DNA from: Gammaproteobacteria bacterium
GTDB taxonomy: Bacteria > Pseudomonadota > Gammaproteobacteria > UBA5335 > SLRW01
NCBI GenBank assembly: GCA_007130745.1
Contig: SLRW01000005.1
Location: 1-42,152, forward strand
Reading direction: 5' to 3'
Length of the DNA stretch: 42,152 bases
Below, in pieces: positions 10,425-19,185 of the stretch (within the stretch, counting starts at the first letter, position 1; each line of letters opens with the position of its first letter). A program made the position numbers and the translations under genes. A model generated the notes under the pieces. It was not told the origin of the DNA. It saw nothing but the letters and a program-made list of their open reading frames with translations, and searched no databases.

Positions 10425-10601
10425 ATGCGCAAGCACGGCGACAACCCGGCTGACAAGCGCGTCCGGCAGGGCGACCCGGCGACCCGGTCTGCAGGTGATG
10501 CCGGCAATAGTCAGCTGCCACCCGAGTTTGGCGGCCCCGAGGGACCGGAACCTACGCGTTACGGTGACTGGGAGCGTCGGGGACGCTGCAGCGATTTCTG
10601 A
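10425..10601 (+). CDS. SDHAF4/DUF1674-family succinate dehydrogenase assembly factor (58 aa; absent from ORF track)
   Basis: My translation: [58 protein letters not shown]. The C-terminal [23 protein letters not shown] is the family signature; purine-rich GGGG about 8 nt before the ATG; directly upstream of sdhC. Confidence 0.9.
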   Translation: [58 protein letters not shown]

Positions 10602-10697
10602 AACCGGGTTTGTCATCACCCGGCATTAATTCAGTGCGCACGTGCACGGGGGGTATGACCTCCGGTAGCGCGCGGATAATCAGCAGGAGAATACCTG

Positions 10698-11093
10698 ATG
10701 GCAGTAAATGATCGGCCATTGTCGCCGGCACTCCAGGTTTATCGTTGGCACCTGTTGATGGCGATGTCCATCCTGCATCGTGCCAGCGGGGTTTTACTGG
10801 CTCTGGGTGCCGTGGTGCTGGTGGTGTGGCTGCTGGCGCTGGCATCGGGCCCGGAAGCCTATGTCCGGGTGAGCGGGGTGATCGGCTCCGTGCCTGGCCA
10901 GGTTCTGCTCTTCGGCTGGTCCGCGGCGCTGTTCTATCATCTCTGCAACGGTATTCGGCATCTGTTCTGGGATGCGGGCAAGGGCTATGACTTGTCTGCG
11001 GCCTATGCCAGTGGCTATGCCGTACTTGCGGCCACGCTGATACTGACCCTGGCCGCCTGGGGTGGCGCCTGTCTGGTACTCGGGGGATCATGA
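10698..11093 (+). CDS. sdhC: Succinate dehydrogenase cytochrome b556 subunit
   Basis: RPLSPALQVYRWHLLMAMSILHRASGVLL; HLCNGIRHLFWDAG. Confidence 0.95.
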   Translation: MAVNDRPLSPALQVYRWHLLMAMSILHRASGVLLALGAVVLVVWLLALASGPEAYVRVSGVIGSVPGQVLLFGWSAALFYHLCNGIRHLFWDAGKGYDLSAAYASGYAVLAATLILTLAAWGGACLVLGGS

Positions 11094-11473
11094 TGGATAT
11101 GCGTAAACCTCTGGCCCGGGTAAGGGGCCTGGGTGCGGCCGGCGAGGGTGTCGGTCACTGGTGGGCCCAGCGGGTTACTGCGGCGGCGCTGGTGCCGCTG
11201 AGTTTGTGGTTTGTGATTTCCCTGGTGATGCTGGCGGGCGCGGATTATGCGGCGATGCATGCCTGGGTGGCGCAGCCCTGGGTCAGCGTGCTGCTGATTT
11301 TGTTCATTATTGCCACCTTGCATCACGCCCAGCTCGGTCTGCAGGTGGTAATCGAGGATTATGTGCCCACGCCGTTGCTCAGGATCGCTTCCATACTGCT
11401 GGTCAAGGCGGTGGCCGTAGTGCTTGTCATGGCCGGTGTGCTGGCCGTACTGCAAGTAGCCCTGGGAGGTTAG
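11090..11473 (+). CDS. sdhD: Succinate dehydrogenase membrane anchor subunit
   Basis: Three hydrophobic helices; HHAQLGLQVVIEDYV motif; overlaps sdhC by ATGA. Confidence 0.93.
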   Translation: MMDMRKPLARVRGLGAAGEGVGHWWAQRVTAAALVPLSLWFVISLVMLAGADYAAMHAWVAQPWVSVLLILFIIATLHHAQLGLQVVIEDYVPTPLLRIASILLVKAVAVVLVMAGVLAVLQVALGG

Positions 11474-11476
11474 CGG

Positions 11477-13267
11477 GTGTCTGAGAGTTACCGGATTATC
11501 GAGCACGAATACGATGTGGTGGTGGTGGGTGCCGGTGGCGCCGGCCTGCGGGCCACGCTGGGCATGGCCGAAAAAGGGCTGTCCACGGCCTGCGTGACCA
11601 AGATCTTTCCCACCCGCAGCCATACCGTGGCCGCCCAGGGCGGCATGAGTGCCTCGCTCGCCAATATGGGAGAAGATGACTGGCGCTGGCATATGTACGA
11701 TACCGTCAAGGGCTCGGATTGGCTGGGTGATCAGGATGCCATCGAGTATATGTGCCGCGAAGCGGTGCCGGCGGTGGTGGAACTCGAACACTACGGTGTG
11801 CCTTTCTCGCGCACCGAGCAAGGGCGTATCTACCAGCGGCCCTTTGGCGGGATGACTACCCATTATGGCAAGGGTACCGCCCAGCGCACCTGTGCCGCGG
11901 CTGACCGCACCGGCCACGCTATTTTGCACACGCTTTACCAGCAGGCTTTGCGCAACCGGGCTGAATTTTTTGTAGAGTATTTTGCGCTTGACCTGATCAT
12001 GGATGACGACGGGGTGTGCCGGGGTGTGACGGCCTGGAATCTTGCCGACGGCAGCATCCATCGTTTCCGTGCTCACATGGTGGTGCTGGCTACGGGGGGC
12101 TACGGCCGGACCTATTTCTCGGCGACTTCGGCGCACACCTGTACCGGTGACGGCAACGGCATGGTGCTGCGCGCCGGTTTGCCCCTGCAGGACATGGAAT
12201 TCGTCCAGTTTCATCCAACCGGTGTGTATGGCGCCGGCTGTCTGATTACCGAGGGTGTGCGTGGTGAGGGTGGCTATCTCACCAACAGTGAGGGTGAGCG
12301 CTTTATGGAGCGCTATGCGCCCAATGCCCGTGACCTGGCCTCACGCGACGTGGTCAGCCGCGCTATGACCATAGAGATTCGCGAGGGCCGTGGTGTGGGA
12401 CCGGACAAGGATCATATCCATCTGCATCTGGAGCATCTGGGTGCCGATGTGATCAATTCCCGTTTGCCGGGGATTGCTGAAACGGCGCGTATCTTCTCCG
12501 GGGTTGACGTCACTCGTGATCCCATCCCGGTGCTGCCTACGGTGCACTACAATATGGGCGGCATTCCCACCAATTATCATGGCGAAGTGGTGACCCTGAA
12601 AGGGGATGATCCGGACCATGTGGTTCCGGGGCTGATGGCGATTGGTGAGGCGGCCTGCGTGTCGGTGCACGGCGCCAATCGCCTGGGCTCTAACTCGCTG
12701 CTGGATATTGTGGTATTTGGTCGTGCTGCAGCTATTCGTTGCGCCGAGTTAATCAAGCCCGGGCAGTCGCATCCGCCGCTCACCGGCGATGATGCCGAGC
12801 GTGGCGTCGCGCGCCTGGATCGGTTGCGTAACGCCAGTGGTAGCGAGCCGACCGCAGCCATTCGCGAGCGTATGCAGAAGGTGATGCAGAGTGATGCCGC
12901 AGTGTTTCGCACCGGCGACACCCTGGCTGAAGGGCAGCAGCGTATTGATGAGGTCTATGCCAGCTTTGCTGATGTCGGGGTGACGGATCGTTCATTGATC
13001 TGGAACAGCGACCTGGTGGAAACACTGGAACTGGAGAATCTGCTGGGTAATGCCGTGGCTACCATGCATGCGGCAGCCAATCGCACCGAGAGCCGGGGTG
13101 GGCATGCCCGCGAGGATTACCCTGATCGCGATGACGACAACTGGCTCAAGCACACGCTGTCGTGGGTAGATGACGCGGGCAAGGTCCGGTTCGACTATAG
13201 ACCGGTACATATGTATACGCTCACCGATGAGGTCGAGGTGATTCCGCCCAAGGAGCGTGTTTACTGA
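11477..13267 (+). CDS. sdhA: Succinate dehydrogenase flavoprotein subunit
   Basis: [60 protein letters not shown]-terminus [26 protein letters not shown] start. Confidence 0.97.
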   Translation: MSESYRIIEHEYDVVVVGAGGAGLRATLGMAEKGLSTACVTKIFPTRSHTVAAQGGMSASLANMGEDDWRWHMYDTVKGSDWLGDQDAIEYMCREAVPAVVELEHYGVPFSRTEQGRIYQRPFGGMTTHYGKGTAQRTCAAADRTGHAILHTLYQQALRNRAEFFVEYFALDLIMDDDGVCRGVTAWNLADGSIHRFRAHMVVLATGGYGRTYFSATSAHTCTGDGNGMVLRAGLPLQDMEFVQFHPTGVYGAGCLITEGVRGEGGYLTNSEGERFMERYAPNARDLASRDVVSRAMTIEIREGRGVGPDKDHIHLHLEHLGADVINSRLPGIAETARIFSGVDVTRDPIPVLPTVHYNMGGIPTNYHGEVVTLKGDDPDHVVPGLMAIGEAACVSVHGANRLGSNSLLDIVVFGRAAAIRCAELIKPGQSHPPLTGDDAERGVARLDRLRNASGSEPTAAIRERMQKVMQSDAAVFRTGDTLAEGQQRIDEVYASFADVGVTDRSLIWNSDLVETLELENLLGNAVATMHAAANRTESRGGHAREDYPDRDDDNWLKHTLSWVDDAGKVRFDYRPVHMYTLTDEVEVIPPKERVY

Positions 13268-13276
13268 ATTGACGCG

Positions 13277-13325
13277 GAAGTCGCTCGGCGACTTCAGCAG
13301 TGGGGGTGGCAGCAGCGCCACCTCC
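13277..13325 (+). other. Two consecutive hairpins in the sdhA-sdhB gap
   Basis: GAAGTCGC-TCG-GCGACTTC (13277-13295) and GGGGGTGGC-AGCAGC-GCCACCTCC (13302-13325, with a G.U pair). Confidence 0.65.
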
Positions 13326-13345
13326 GGTAACGAGGAGATCCCGGT

Positions 13346-14125
13346 ATGGCGCAGTTCCGACTCCCGAAGAATTCCAGGATAGGCACGGGACGCGAGTTCC
13401 CGGCGCCGGAAGGAGCGCGTAACGTAAAGCGCTTCCGGATTTATCGCTATGATCCGGATAGTGGGGCTAACCCGGTGATGGACACCTATCACCTGGATCT
13501 GGACGATTGCGGGCCGATGGTGCTGGATGCGTTGATCAAGATCAAGAACGAGATTGATCCCACGCTGACTTTCCGCCGTTCCTGCCGCGAAGGTATTTGT
13601 GGCTCCTGTGCCATGAATATACAGGGTGGCAACACGCTGGCTTGCACCCAGGCGATCAGTGATTTCAGCGGGGATATCGGGATTTATCCGTTGCCCCACA
13701 TGTCCGTGGTCAAGGATCTGGTGCCGGACATGGAGCGTTTTTACGCCCAGTATGCGGCGGTGGAACCGTGGATGAAGACCGAAACGGCCACGCCGCCGGA
13801 TCGCGAGCGACTGCAGTCTCCTGAGGAGCGGGCGCGTCTGGATGGCCTTTACGAGTGCATTTTGTGCGCCTGTTGCTCTACCGCCTGCCCAAGTTACTGG
13901 TGGAACGGTGACCGTTATCTGGGACCGGCAGCGCTGCTACAGGCCTATCGCTGGATTGCCGACAGCCGAGATGAGGCCACTGGTGAGCGTCTGGATGCAC
14001 TGGAAGATCCCTTCAAGCTGTACCGTTGTCATACGATTATGAATTGCACCCGGACCTGTCCCAAGGGGCTCAATCCGGCGCGTGCCATCGGCGAAATCAA
14101 GAAGCTGATGGTGGAGCGGCGCTGA
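13346..14125 (+). CDS. sdhB: Succinate dehydrogenase iron-sulfur subunit
   Basis: [60 protein letters not shown]. Confidence 0.97.
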   Translation: MAQFRLPKNSRIGTGREFPAPEGARNVKRFRIYRYDPDSGANPVMDTYHLDLDDCGPMVLDALIKIKNEIDPTLTFRRSCREGICGSCAMNIQGGNTLACTQAISDFSGDIGIYPLPHMSVVKDLVPDMERFYAQYAAVEPWMKTETATPPDRERLQSPEERARLDGLYECILCACCSTACPSYWWNGDRYLGPAALLQAYRWIADSRDEATGERLDALEDPFKLYRCHTIMNCTRTCPKGLNPARAIGEIKKLMVERR

Positions 14126-14136
14126 GTCTGACGTTT

Positions 14137-14388
14137 ATGGATGCTGAACGGGAGCAGGCGCGCCTGCGCTGGATGTGCCGGCGAGGGATGAAAGAGCTCG
14201 ACCAGCTGCTGCTGGGTTTTTTCGATGCCCGCTATGCAACGCTTGAACCCTTAGCACGTCAGCGTTTCGCCGAATTGCTGGAATGGCAGGATCCGGAGCT
14301 GGCGGCACTGTTATTTGGGCGCATGGCGCCTCCGGACACGGAATGTGCGGATGTGGTACGGCAAATTCGAGAGTGCGCGCGTTTTTGA
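14137..14388 (+). CDS. sdhE: SdhE/CptB (SDHAF2-type) FAD assembly factor
   Basis: LRWMCRRGMKELDQLLLGFFDARYATLEPLARQRFAELLEWQDPEL, including the CRRGMKELD RGxxE motif. Confidence 0.94.
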   Translation: MDAEREQARLRWMCRRGMKELDQLLLGFFDARYATLEPLARQRFAELLEWQDPELAALLFGRMAPPDTECADVVRQIRECARF

Positions 14389-14863
14389 GCCCCGGCCTTC
14401 CCGGCAGTTGCTGATCTCACTGACCCTGTTGTATGCAGCTACACTCGCGCTGGTGGTGTTGATGTTGCCATTGTGGCTGGCTCTGCCGCTGCTTGGGTTG
14501 TTGCTCTGGCGCGGCGGACGGGACTGGCAATGCCACTATGGCCACCGGCGCATCGTGCGACTGGTGGCAGGGGCGCCAGGGCGGTGGTTTGTACATCAGG
14601 CCGATGGTATCCGGCAGGAAGTGACTGTTGCCGCCGCCAGTGTGGTGCATAGTCGGCTTTTGATGCTGATGCTTGTAAATGCGAATGGATGGCGGGGGCC
14701 GCTGGTGCTGCCTCGTGATGCCCTGGCTGCCGAAGCACACCGGCGGCTGCGGGTGTTGTTGTGGTGCCGGGGCGAACCGGACACTCAGGAAGATGAGTTT
14801 GCCGGCGAGACACGCTGGTGGCGACAGTTCAGACTGCCACGCGGCAGTGCCGGCAGAGAGTGA
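14351..14863 (+). CDS. ygfX: YgfX/CptA-like membrane protein
   Basis: Overlaps sdhE; two N-terminal TM segments then a soluble domain (PSRQLLISLTLLYAATLALV...). Start uncertain (14315 or 14351). Confidence 0.75.
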   Translation: MWYGKFESARVFEPRPSRQLLISLTLLYAATLALVVLMLPLWLALPLLGLLLWRGGRDWQCHYGHRRIVRLVAGAPGRWFVHQADGIRQEVTVAAASVVHSRLLMLMLVNANGWRGPLVLPRDALAAEAHRRLRVLLWCRGEPDTQEDEFAGETRWWRQFRLPRGSAGRE

Positions 14864-14873
14864 GGGGTAATCA

Positions 14874-15260
14874 ATGGAAGCACGGCTTGAGCGTATCGGC
14901 TTTTACGGGAGTCTGGGCTGGCTGGTTCTGGCCGGGCTCAGTCTGGTGATGCTTGTAGAGAGCGGCGCCCCGGCGGAGCTACCCGAACCCACCGCCTGGA
15001 CCTGGGCCAGTTATGGTTTGCTGGCCATTGCGATCGTGGTGGTGTATCCACTGATTATTTATGTTGCCGCAGCACCAACGCGCATTCCATGGTTAAGTCT
15101 GCTCATTAGTATGGTGCTGGTGGAAGGGGCGCGGATATTTGTGCCTGATCTGTTTGACTGGCGACTGGGATTGCACGGACTGGGGTTGTGCTTTGGCGTT
15201 TTTGCCGCCTGGCGCTTCAAGCTGTTGATGGATGCCAGAGGCGCACCCCCTTCAGCCTAG
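14874..15260 (+). CDS. Hypothetical multi-TM membrane protein (128 aa)
   Basis: Four predicted hydrophobic stretches; intact ORF after ygfX and ending before a strong terminator; no family recognised. Confidence 0.6.
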   Translation: MEARLERIGFYGSLGWLVLAGLSLVMLVESGAPAELPEPTAWTWASYGLLAIAIVVVYPLIIYVAAAPTRIPWLSLLISMVLVEGARIFVPDLFDWRLGLHGLGLCFGVFAAWRFKLLMDARGAPPSA

Positions 15261-15283
15261 CCGGGCGCCACATATGGAGACAT

Positions 15284-15318
15284 AAAAAAACCCCGCGCCA
15301 GATGCGCGGGGTTTTTTT
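15284..15318. terminator. Bidirectional rho-independent terminator
   Basis: AAAAAAACCCCGCGC-CAGAT-GCGCGGGGTTTTTTT between convergent genes. Confidence 0.95.
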
Positions 15319-15339
15319 ATGGACGGTCTTGAATGCGGA

Positions 15340-16023
15340 TCAGAAGCTGTAACGAAGACCCGCGGCAATGGTGCGGAAGTCATCGTTGATGTTGCCGCCG
15401 ACCGTCAGGGCAATGCTGTCGTTACCGGTGAGACCGCCGAAGTTGTCCACCAGGGTGTAAATACCCTCGTAGCGCAGCGAGGTGTTGGCGCGCAGGTTGC
15501 TGTAGTCGACGAAGACTTCACCATCCGGATTGTCGTTAGCATCAAGGACGTCATCCTCAAAGGCGCCTTCGAAGACGTAGTCGATATGAACGCCAAACTG
15601 AAAGGCCTGGTTAATAGCATGGCGCAGACCGACACTGGCGCCGCCGGTGAAGTCGAACTGGGTGTCGCCGCTGGTGTCGTCGTAGACGTTGGCTACGGTA
15701 CGCAGAACTGCCACCACATCGGTGCCTCTACCGACTCTCTCACGGTAACCCAGGCCCAGGCTGACACGCTGGAAATCCAGGATGTCACGATTGAAGTCAT
15801 GGTCGCGGTAGTCGTAGACCACGAAGAGATTATCGTGAACCTGCCAGGAAAAATTGAAATCCAGCCCGGAGGCGTCGCGGCGTGTGGTGTTGGAATCTTC
15901 GATATTGTCCTGGCCGGTGGCGTGGTAGCCAACGCCCACATAGGAATAGCTGAAGTCATTGGCCAGTACAGGCGTTGCCGGCATTATCATTGCCGCCATG
16001 CAGACGAAGTGGCGTGCTTTCAT
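15340..16023 (-). CDS. Outer-membrane beta-barrel protein (putative)
   Basis: MKARHFVCMAAMIMPATPVLANDFSYSYVGVGYHATG...: signal peptide, alternating amphipathic strands, terminal aromatic (GLRYSF). GGAGAA before the ATG. Confidence 0.8.
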   Translation of the reverse strand: MKARHFVCMAAMIMPATPVLANDFSYSYVGVGYHATGQDNIEDSNTTRRDASGLDFNFSWQVHDNLFVVYDYRDHDFNRDILDFQRVSLGLGYRERVGRGTDVVAVLRTVANVYDDTSGDTQFDFTGGASVGLRHAINQAFQFGVHIDYVFEGAFEDDVLDANDNPDGEVFVDYSNLRANTSLRYEGIYTLVDNFGGLTGNDSIALTVGGNINDDFRTIAAGLRYSF

Positions 16024-16106
16024 AGAAGGTTCTCCCTCGATCAACGTTTCTTATTCATGTGCCCAAGGCCCCCTGCGGACCCCGCTGAACCCCGTGTGAG
16101 GTTACC

Positions 16107-16137
16107 ATTATTTGATGATGGTGCAAAAGTTTGTCAA
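16107..16137 (-). promoter_or_regulatory. Putative sigma70 promoter for the OMP gene
   Basis: Reverse strand TTGACA (16137-16132), then 18-19 nt, then AAATAAT. Confidence 0.5.
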
Positions 16138-16141
16138 TGGG

Positions 16142-17872
16142 TCATTTCTGACCAGGTTTTTGATTGTCCTCAATACTGCCTGAACCGGGCCGAAGATGCC
16201 AGCATACTGGCAGTTCCCCGCCAACGAAACCGTCAGGTACCAGAATGGTAGTGCGGGCACGGTCATCAGGGTTGCGCTCGGGATAGTCCAGACTGAAGTG
16301 CAGGCCGCGGCTTTCCCGCCGGCGCATGGCGGCATCAATGATTAATTGCGCCACTGTGGTCAGGTTGCGTAGCTCCAGCAAATCGGGCGTAACCACAAAA
16401 TGGCTGTAGTATTCGTCAATTTCCCGCTGCAGTAACTGCACGCGATCACGGGCGCGGCGCAGGCGCTTGGTGGAGCGTACGATGCCGACGTAATCCCACA
16501 TCAGGCGGCGCAACTCCAGCCAGTTGTGGCTGACCACGATTTCCTCGTCTGAGTCCGTGACCCGGCTTTCATCCCAGGCCGGGAGTTTGACGTGAGCCGG
16601 CGCAGGCAATGGCTGCCCAACGATATCGGCGCCGGCAGTGGTGGAAAAAACCAGGCATTCCAGCAGACTGTTGCTGGCCATGCGATTAGCGCCATGCAGC
16701 CCGGTGAAGGCGGTTTCGCCCACGGCGTAAAGTCCGGGCAAGTCGGTGCGTCCGCAGTGATCGGTCATGACGCCGCCGCAGGTGTAATGCGCGGCAGGGA
16801 CTACCGGGATAGGGCCGCTGCTCATGTCATGGCCGAGTTCCAGGCAGCGTTGGTAGATGGTGGGGAAGTGTTTGCGGATGAAGTCACCTCCCTTGTGAGA
16901 AATATCCAGCCACACATGCTCCAGTCCCAGGCGTTTCATTTCATGATCAATGGCTCGTGCGACCACGTCGCGCGGGGCCAGTTCAGCGCGTTCGTCGAAG
17001 GCGGGCATAAAGCGCGTGCCGTCGGGCAGCAGCAGGTATCCGCCCTCACCACGTACGGCTTCGCTGATCAGGAATGAACGCGCATCCGCACTGGGAGCCT
17101 GGCCGGGCAGGTAAAGGCAAGTAGGGTGGAATTGCATGAACTCCATATTGGCTATGCGGCAACCGGCACGCCAGGCCATGGCAATGCCGTCACCGGTGGC
17201 GCTGCGCGGGTTGCTGGTGTACAGGTAGACCTTGCTGGCGCCGCCAGTGGCCAGGACGACATAAGCGGCCGGCATCGCCCGTACCTGGCCGTCGCGGGTG
17301 TTGAGCAGATAAGCGCCGGCACAGCGTTTGTCAGGCTGCCCGCTGGTTCGCACACTGATCAGGTCTATGGCGACATGATATTCCAGCACGGTGATGTTGG
17401 GATGTTGCCGTACTCGTGCCTCGAGGGTGTTTTCGATCGCCTGCCCGGTGCGGTCTTCGGCATGGATGACCCGCCGGTGGCTGTGGCCGCCCTCGCGTGT
17501 AAGGTGATAGCCGCTGTCGCTGCCGGGGCTGTCACCGTTGCGGGTGAATTCCACGCCCTGGTCTATAAGCCAGGCGATGGCGGCGGGTCCCTGTTGTATA
17601 GCAAAGCGGACGATATCCGGGTCGCACAGTCCGGCACCCGCGGCCATGGTGTCGGCGGCATGGGCTTCAAGCGAGTCGGTGCTGTCGAGCACGGCGGAGA
17701 TGCCGCCCTGGGCATAGCGGGTAGAGCCTTCGCTGAGAGCGTCCTTGGATACGATGGCGACCTCATGGCTGTCGGCGACACGCAGCGCGAGGGTCAGTCC
17801 GGCGGCGCCGCTGCCTATGATCAGTACCTTGCCGGTTACGTCCTGAGCTGTTTGCATGGATTGGTCCGCCAT
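16142..17872 (-). CDS. nadB: L-aspartate oxidase
   Basis: [49 protein letters not shown]; adjacent to rpoE as in many gammaproteobacteria. Confidence 0.94.
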   Translation of the reverse strand: MADQSMQTAQDVTGKVLIIGSGAAGLTLALRVADSHEVAIVSKDALSEGSTRYAQGGISAVLDSTDSLEAHAADTMAAGAGLCDPDIVRFAIQQGPAAIAWLIDQGVEFTRNGDSPGSDSGYHLTREGGHSHRRVIHAEDRTGQAIENTLEARVRQHPNITVLEYHVAIDLISVRTSGQPDKRCAGAYLLNTRDGQVRAMPAAYVVLATGGASKVYLYTSNPRSATGDGIAMAWRAGCRIANMEFMQFHPTCLYLPGQAPSADARSFLISEAVRGEGGYLLLPDGTRFMPAFDERAELAPRDVVARAIDHEMKRLGLEHVWLDISHKGGDFIRKHFPTIYQRCLELGHDMSSGPIPVVPAAHYTCGGVMTDHCGRTDLPGLYAVGETAFTGLHGANRMASNSLLECLVFSTTAGADIVGQPLPAPAHVKLPAWDESRVTDSDEEIVVSHNWLELRRLMWDYVGIVRSTKRLRRARDRVQLLQREIDEYYSHFVVTPDLLELRNLTTVAQLIIDAAMRRRESRGLHFSLDYPERNPDDRARTTILVPDGFVGGELPVCWHLRPGSGSIEDNQKPGQK

Positions 17873-17978
17873 GGGCTGCTACCATTTCGCCGACGCAGCG
17901 GGGTTTCCGGGGTGCACCGACCGGTGCTGTCCGCGCGGGGCCACAGGCATTGATTATACGTTGATGCATCGGCTTGGC

Positions 17979-18005
17979 GAACTTAACCGCGATTGGTCTG
18001 TCTAG
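17979..18005 (+). promoter_or_regulatory. Candidate sigmaE/AlgU-type promoter upstream of rpoE
   Basis: GAACTT (17979-17984) - 16 nt - TCTAG (18001-18005); resembles GAACTT-N16-TCTGA. Confidence 0.5.
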
Positions 18006-18049
18006 TCAGCAACAGGACAGAGGGTCGCGGGCACACGGAGAATGCCCGC

Positions 18050-18634
18050 ATGGGCGAGCGAGCGGTTGATCAGGAACTGGTAGAGCGTGTGCAGCGCGGC
18101 GACAAGGCCGCTTTCGACCTGCTGGTGCGCAAATATCAGCACAAGGTGGTCAAACTGGTGACGCGTTACGTTTATGACCAGGGCGATGCCATGGATGTGG
18201 CCCAGGAGGCATTCATAAAAGCCTACCGGGCTCTGCCACGCTTTCGTGGCGACAGCGCTTTTTATACCTGGTTGTACCGGATCGCTATTAATACCGCCAA
18301 GAACCATGTCATGGCCCGGCGCAGGCAGCCCTTCATCAACGAAAGCGATATGGGAGGTGATGGCGAACAGGATAATGGCGACTCCCGACTGGTGGCTGTT
18401 GAGAGTGAAACCCCGGAAGGGCTGGCCCTGACCGATGAAATCCGCGACCGGGTTTTACAGGCCATTGAGGCTCTGCCCGAGGATTTGCGTACGGCCATCA
18501 TGCTGCGCGAGCTGGACGGACTCAGTTATGAACAGATTGCACAAACCATGGAGTGCCCGGTGGGTACAGTGAGATCCCGATTGTTTCGTGCGCGAGAGGC
18601 CATTGATCGTGAACTGGCTGAATTGATTGATTGA
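18050..18634 (+). CDS. rpoE: RNA polymerase sigma factor RpoE/AlgU
   Basis: DQELVERVQRGDKAAFDLLVRKYQHKV...QEAFIKAYRALPRFRGDSAFYTWLYRIAINTAKN. Confidence 0.97.
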   Translation: MGERAVDQELVERVQRGDKAAFDLLVRKYQHKVVKLVTRYVYDQGDAMDVAQEAFIKAYRALPRFRGDSAFYTWLYRIAINTAKNHVMARRRQPFINESDMGGDGEQDNGDSRLVAVESETPEGLALTDEIRDRVLQAIEALPEDLRTAIMLRELDGLSYEQIAQTMECPVGTVRSRLFRAREAIDRELAELID

Positions 18635-18669
18635 ACTGCGGGCCATGTTGCCCGGGGGGTGTTGGGTGT

Positions 18670-19185
18670 ATGACGGATGAACTGAAGCAAGCGTTGTCGG
18701 AATCGGTGGATGATGAGCTGCGCGCAAGTCAATCGCGGTTTCTGGTCAGCCGTTTACTGGCGGATCGTGAATTGCGGGGCCGCTGGGTGCGTTACCATCT
18801 GATCGGGGAGGTGCTGCGCGGCTCGCTTGCCGACAGCCGCTGGGCACCTGAATTCAGTGCCGGAGTAATGGCCAGGCTGGAGAAAGAACCCGAACATCAG
18901 TCGCAGGCCGCGGGGCGACGCCGGCAGATGCTTGCCGCCGGGTTGGCTGCGTCAATTGCCCTGGTGGTGTTGGTGGGGACGGTGCAGTGGCTGGACGCTG
19001 ACCCGGTCGGCACGCCCGGCATGACTCAGGGTGCCGTCGCCCAATCCGGGCCTGGTGGTTTTTCGGCGCAACTCGATGTCTATATTGCCGGGCATCAGGA
19101 ATTAATGGCTATATCCGGAGGGCAGGGCATGGTGCCTTACGCCCGGTTGACCAGCGGCATTTATGACAGCGGTGAGCAGCAGTGA
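18670..19185 (+). CDS. rseA: Anti-sigmaE factor RseA/MucA
   Basis: ELKQALSESVDDEL...LRGRWVRYHLIGEVLRGSL followed by a TM segment; follows rpoE. Confidence 0.92.
   Translation: MTDELKQALSESVDDELRASQSRFLVSRLLADRELRGRWVRYHLIGEVLRGSLADSRWAPEFSAGVMARLEKEPEHQSQAAGRRRQMLAAGLAASIALVVLVGTVQWLDADPVGTPGMTQGAVAQSGPGGFSAQLDVYIAGHQELMAISGGQGMVPYARLTSGIYDSGEQQ

Noticed and set aside
10095-10619. 174-aa minus-strand ORF across the ygfZ-sdhC gap
   Set aside because: Antisense to ygfZ and to the SDHAF4-type ORF, which has a real family signature on the plus strand.
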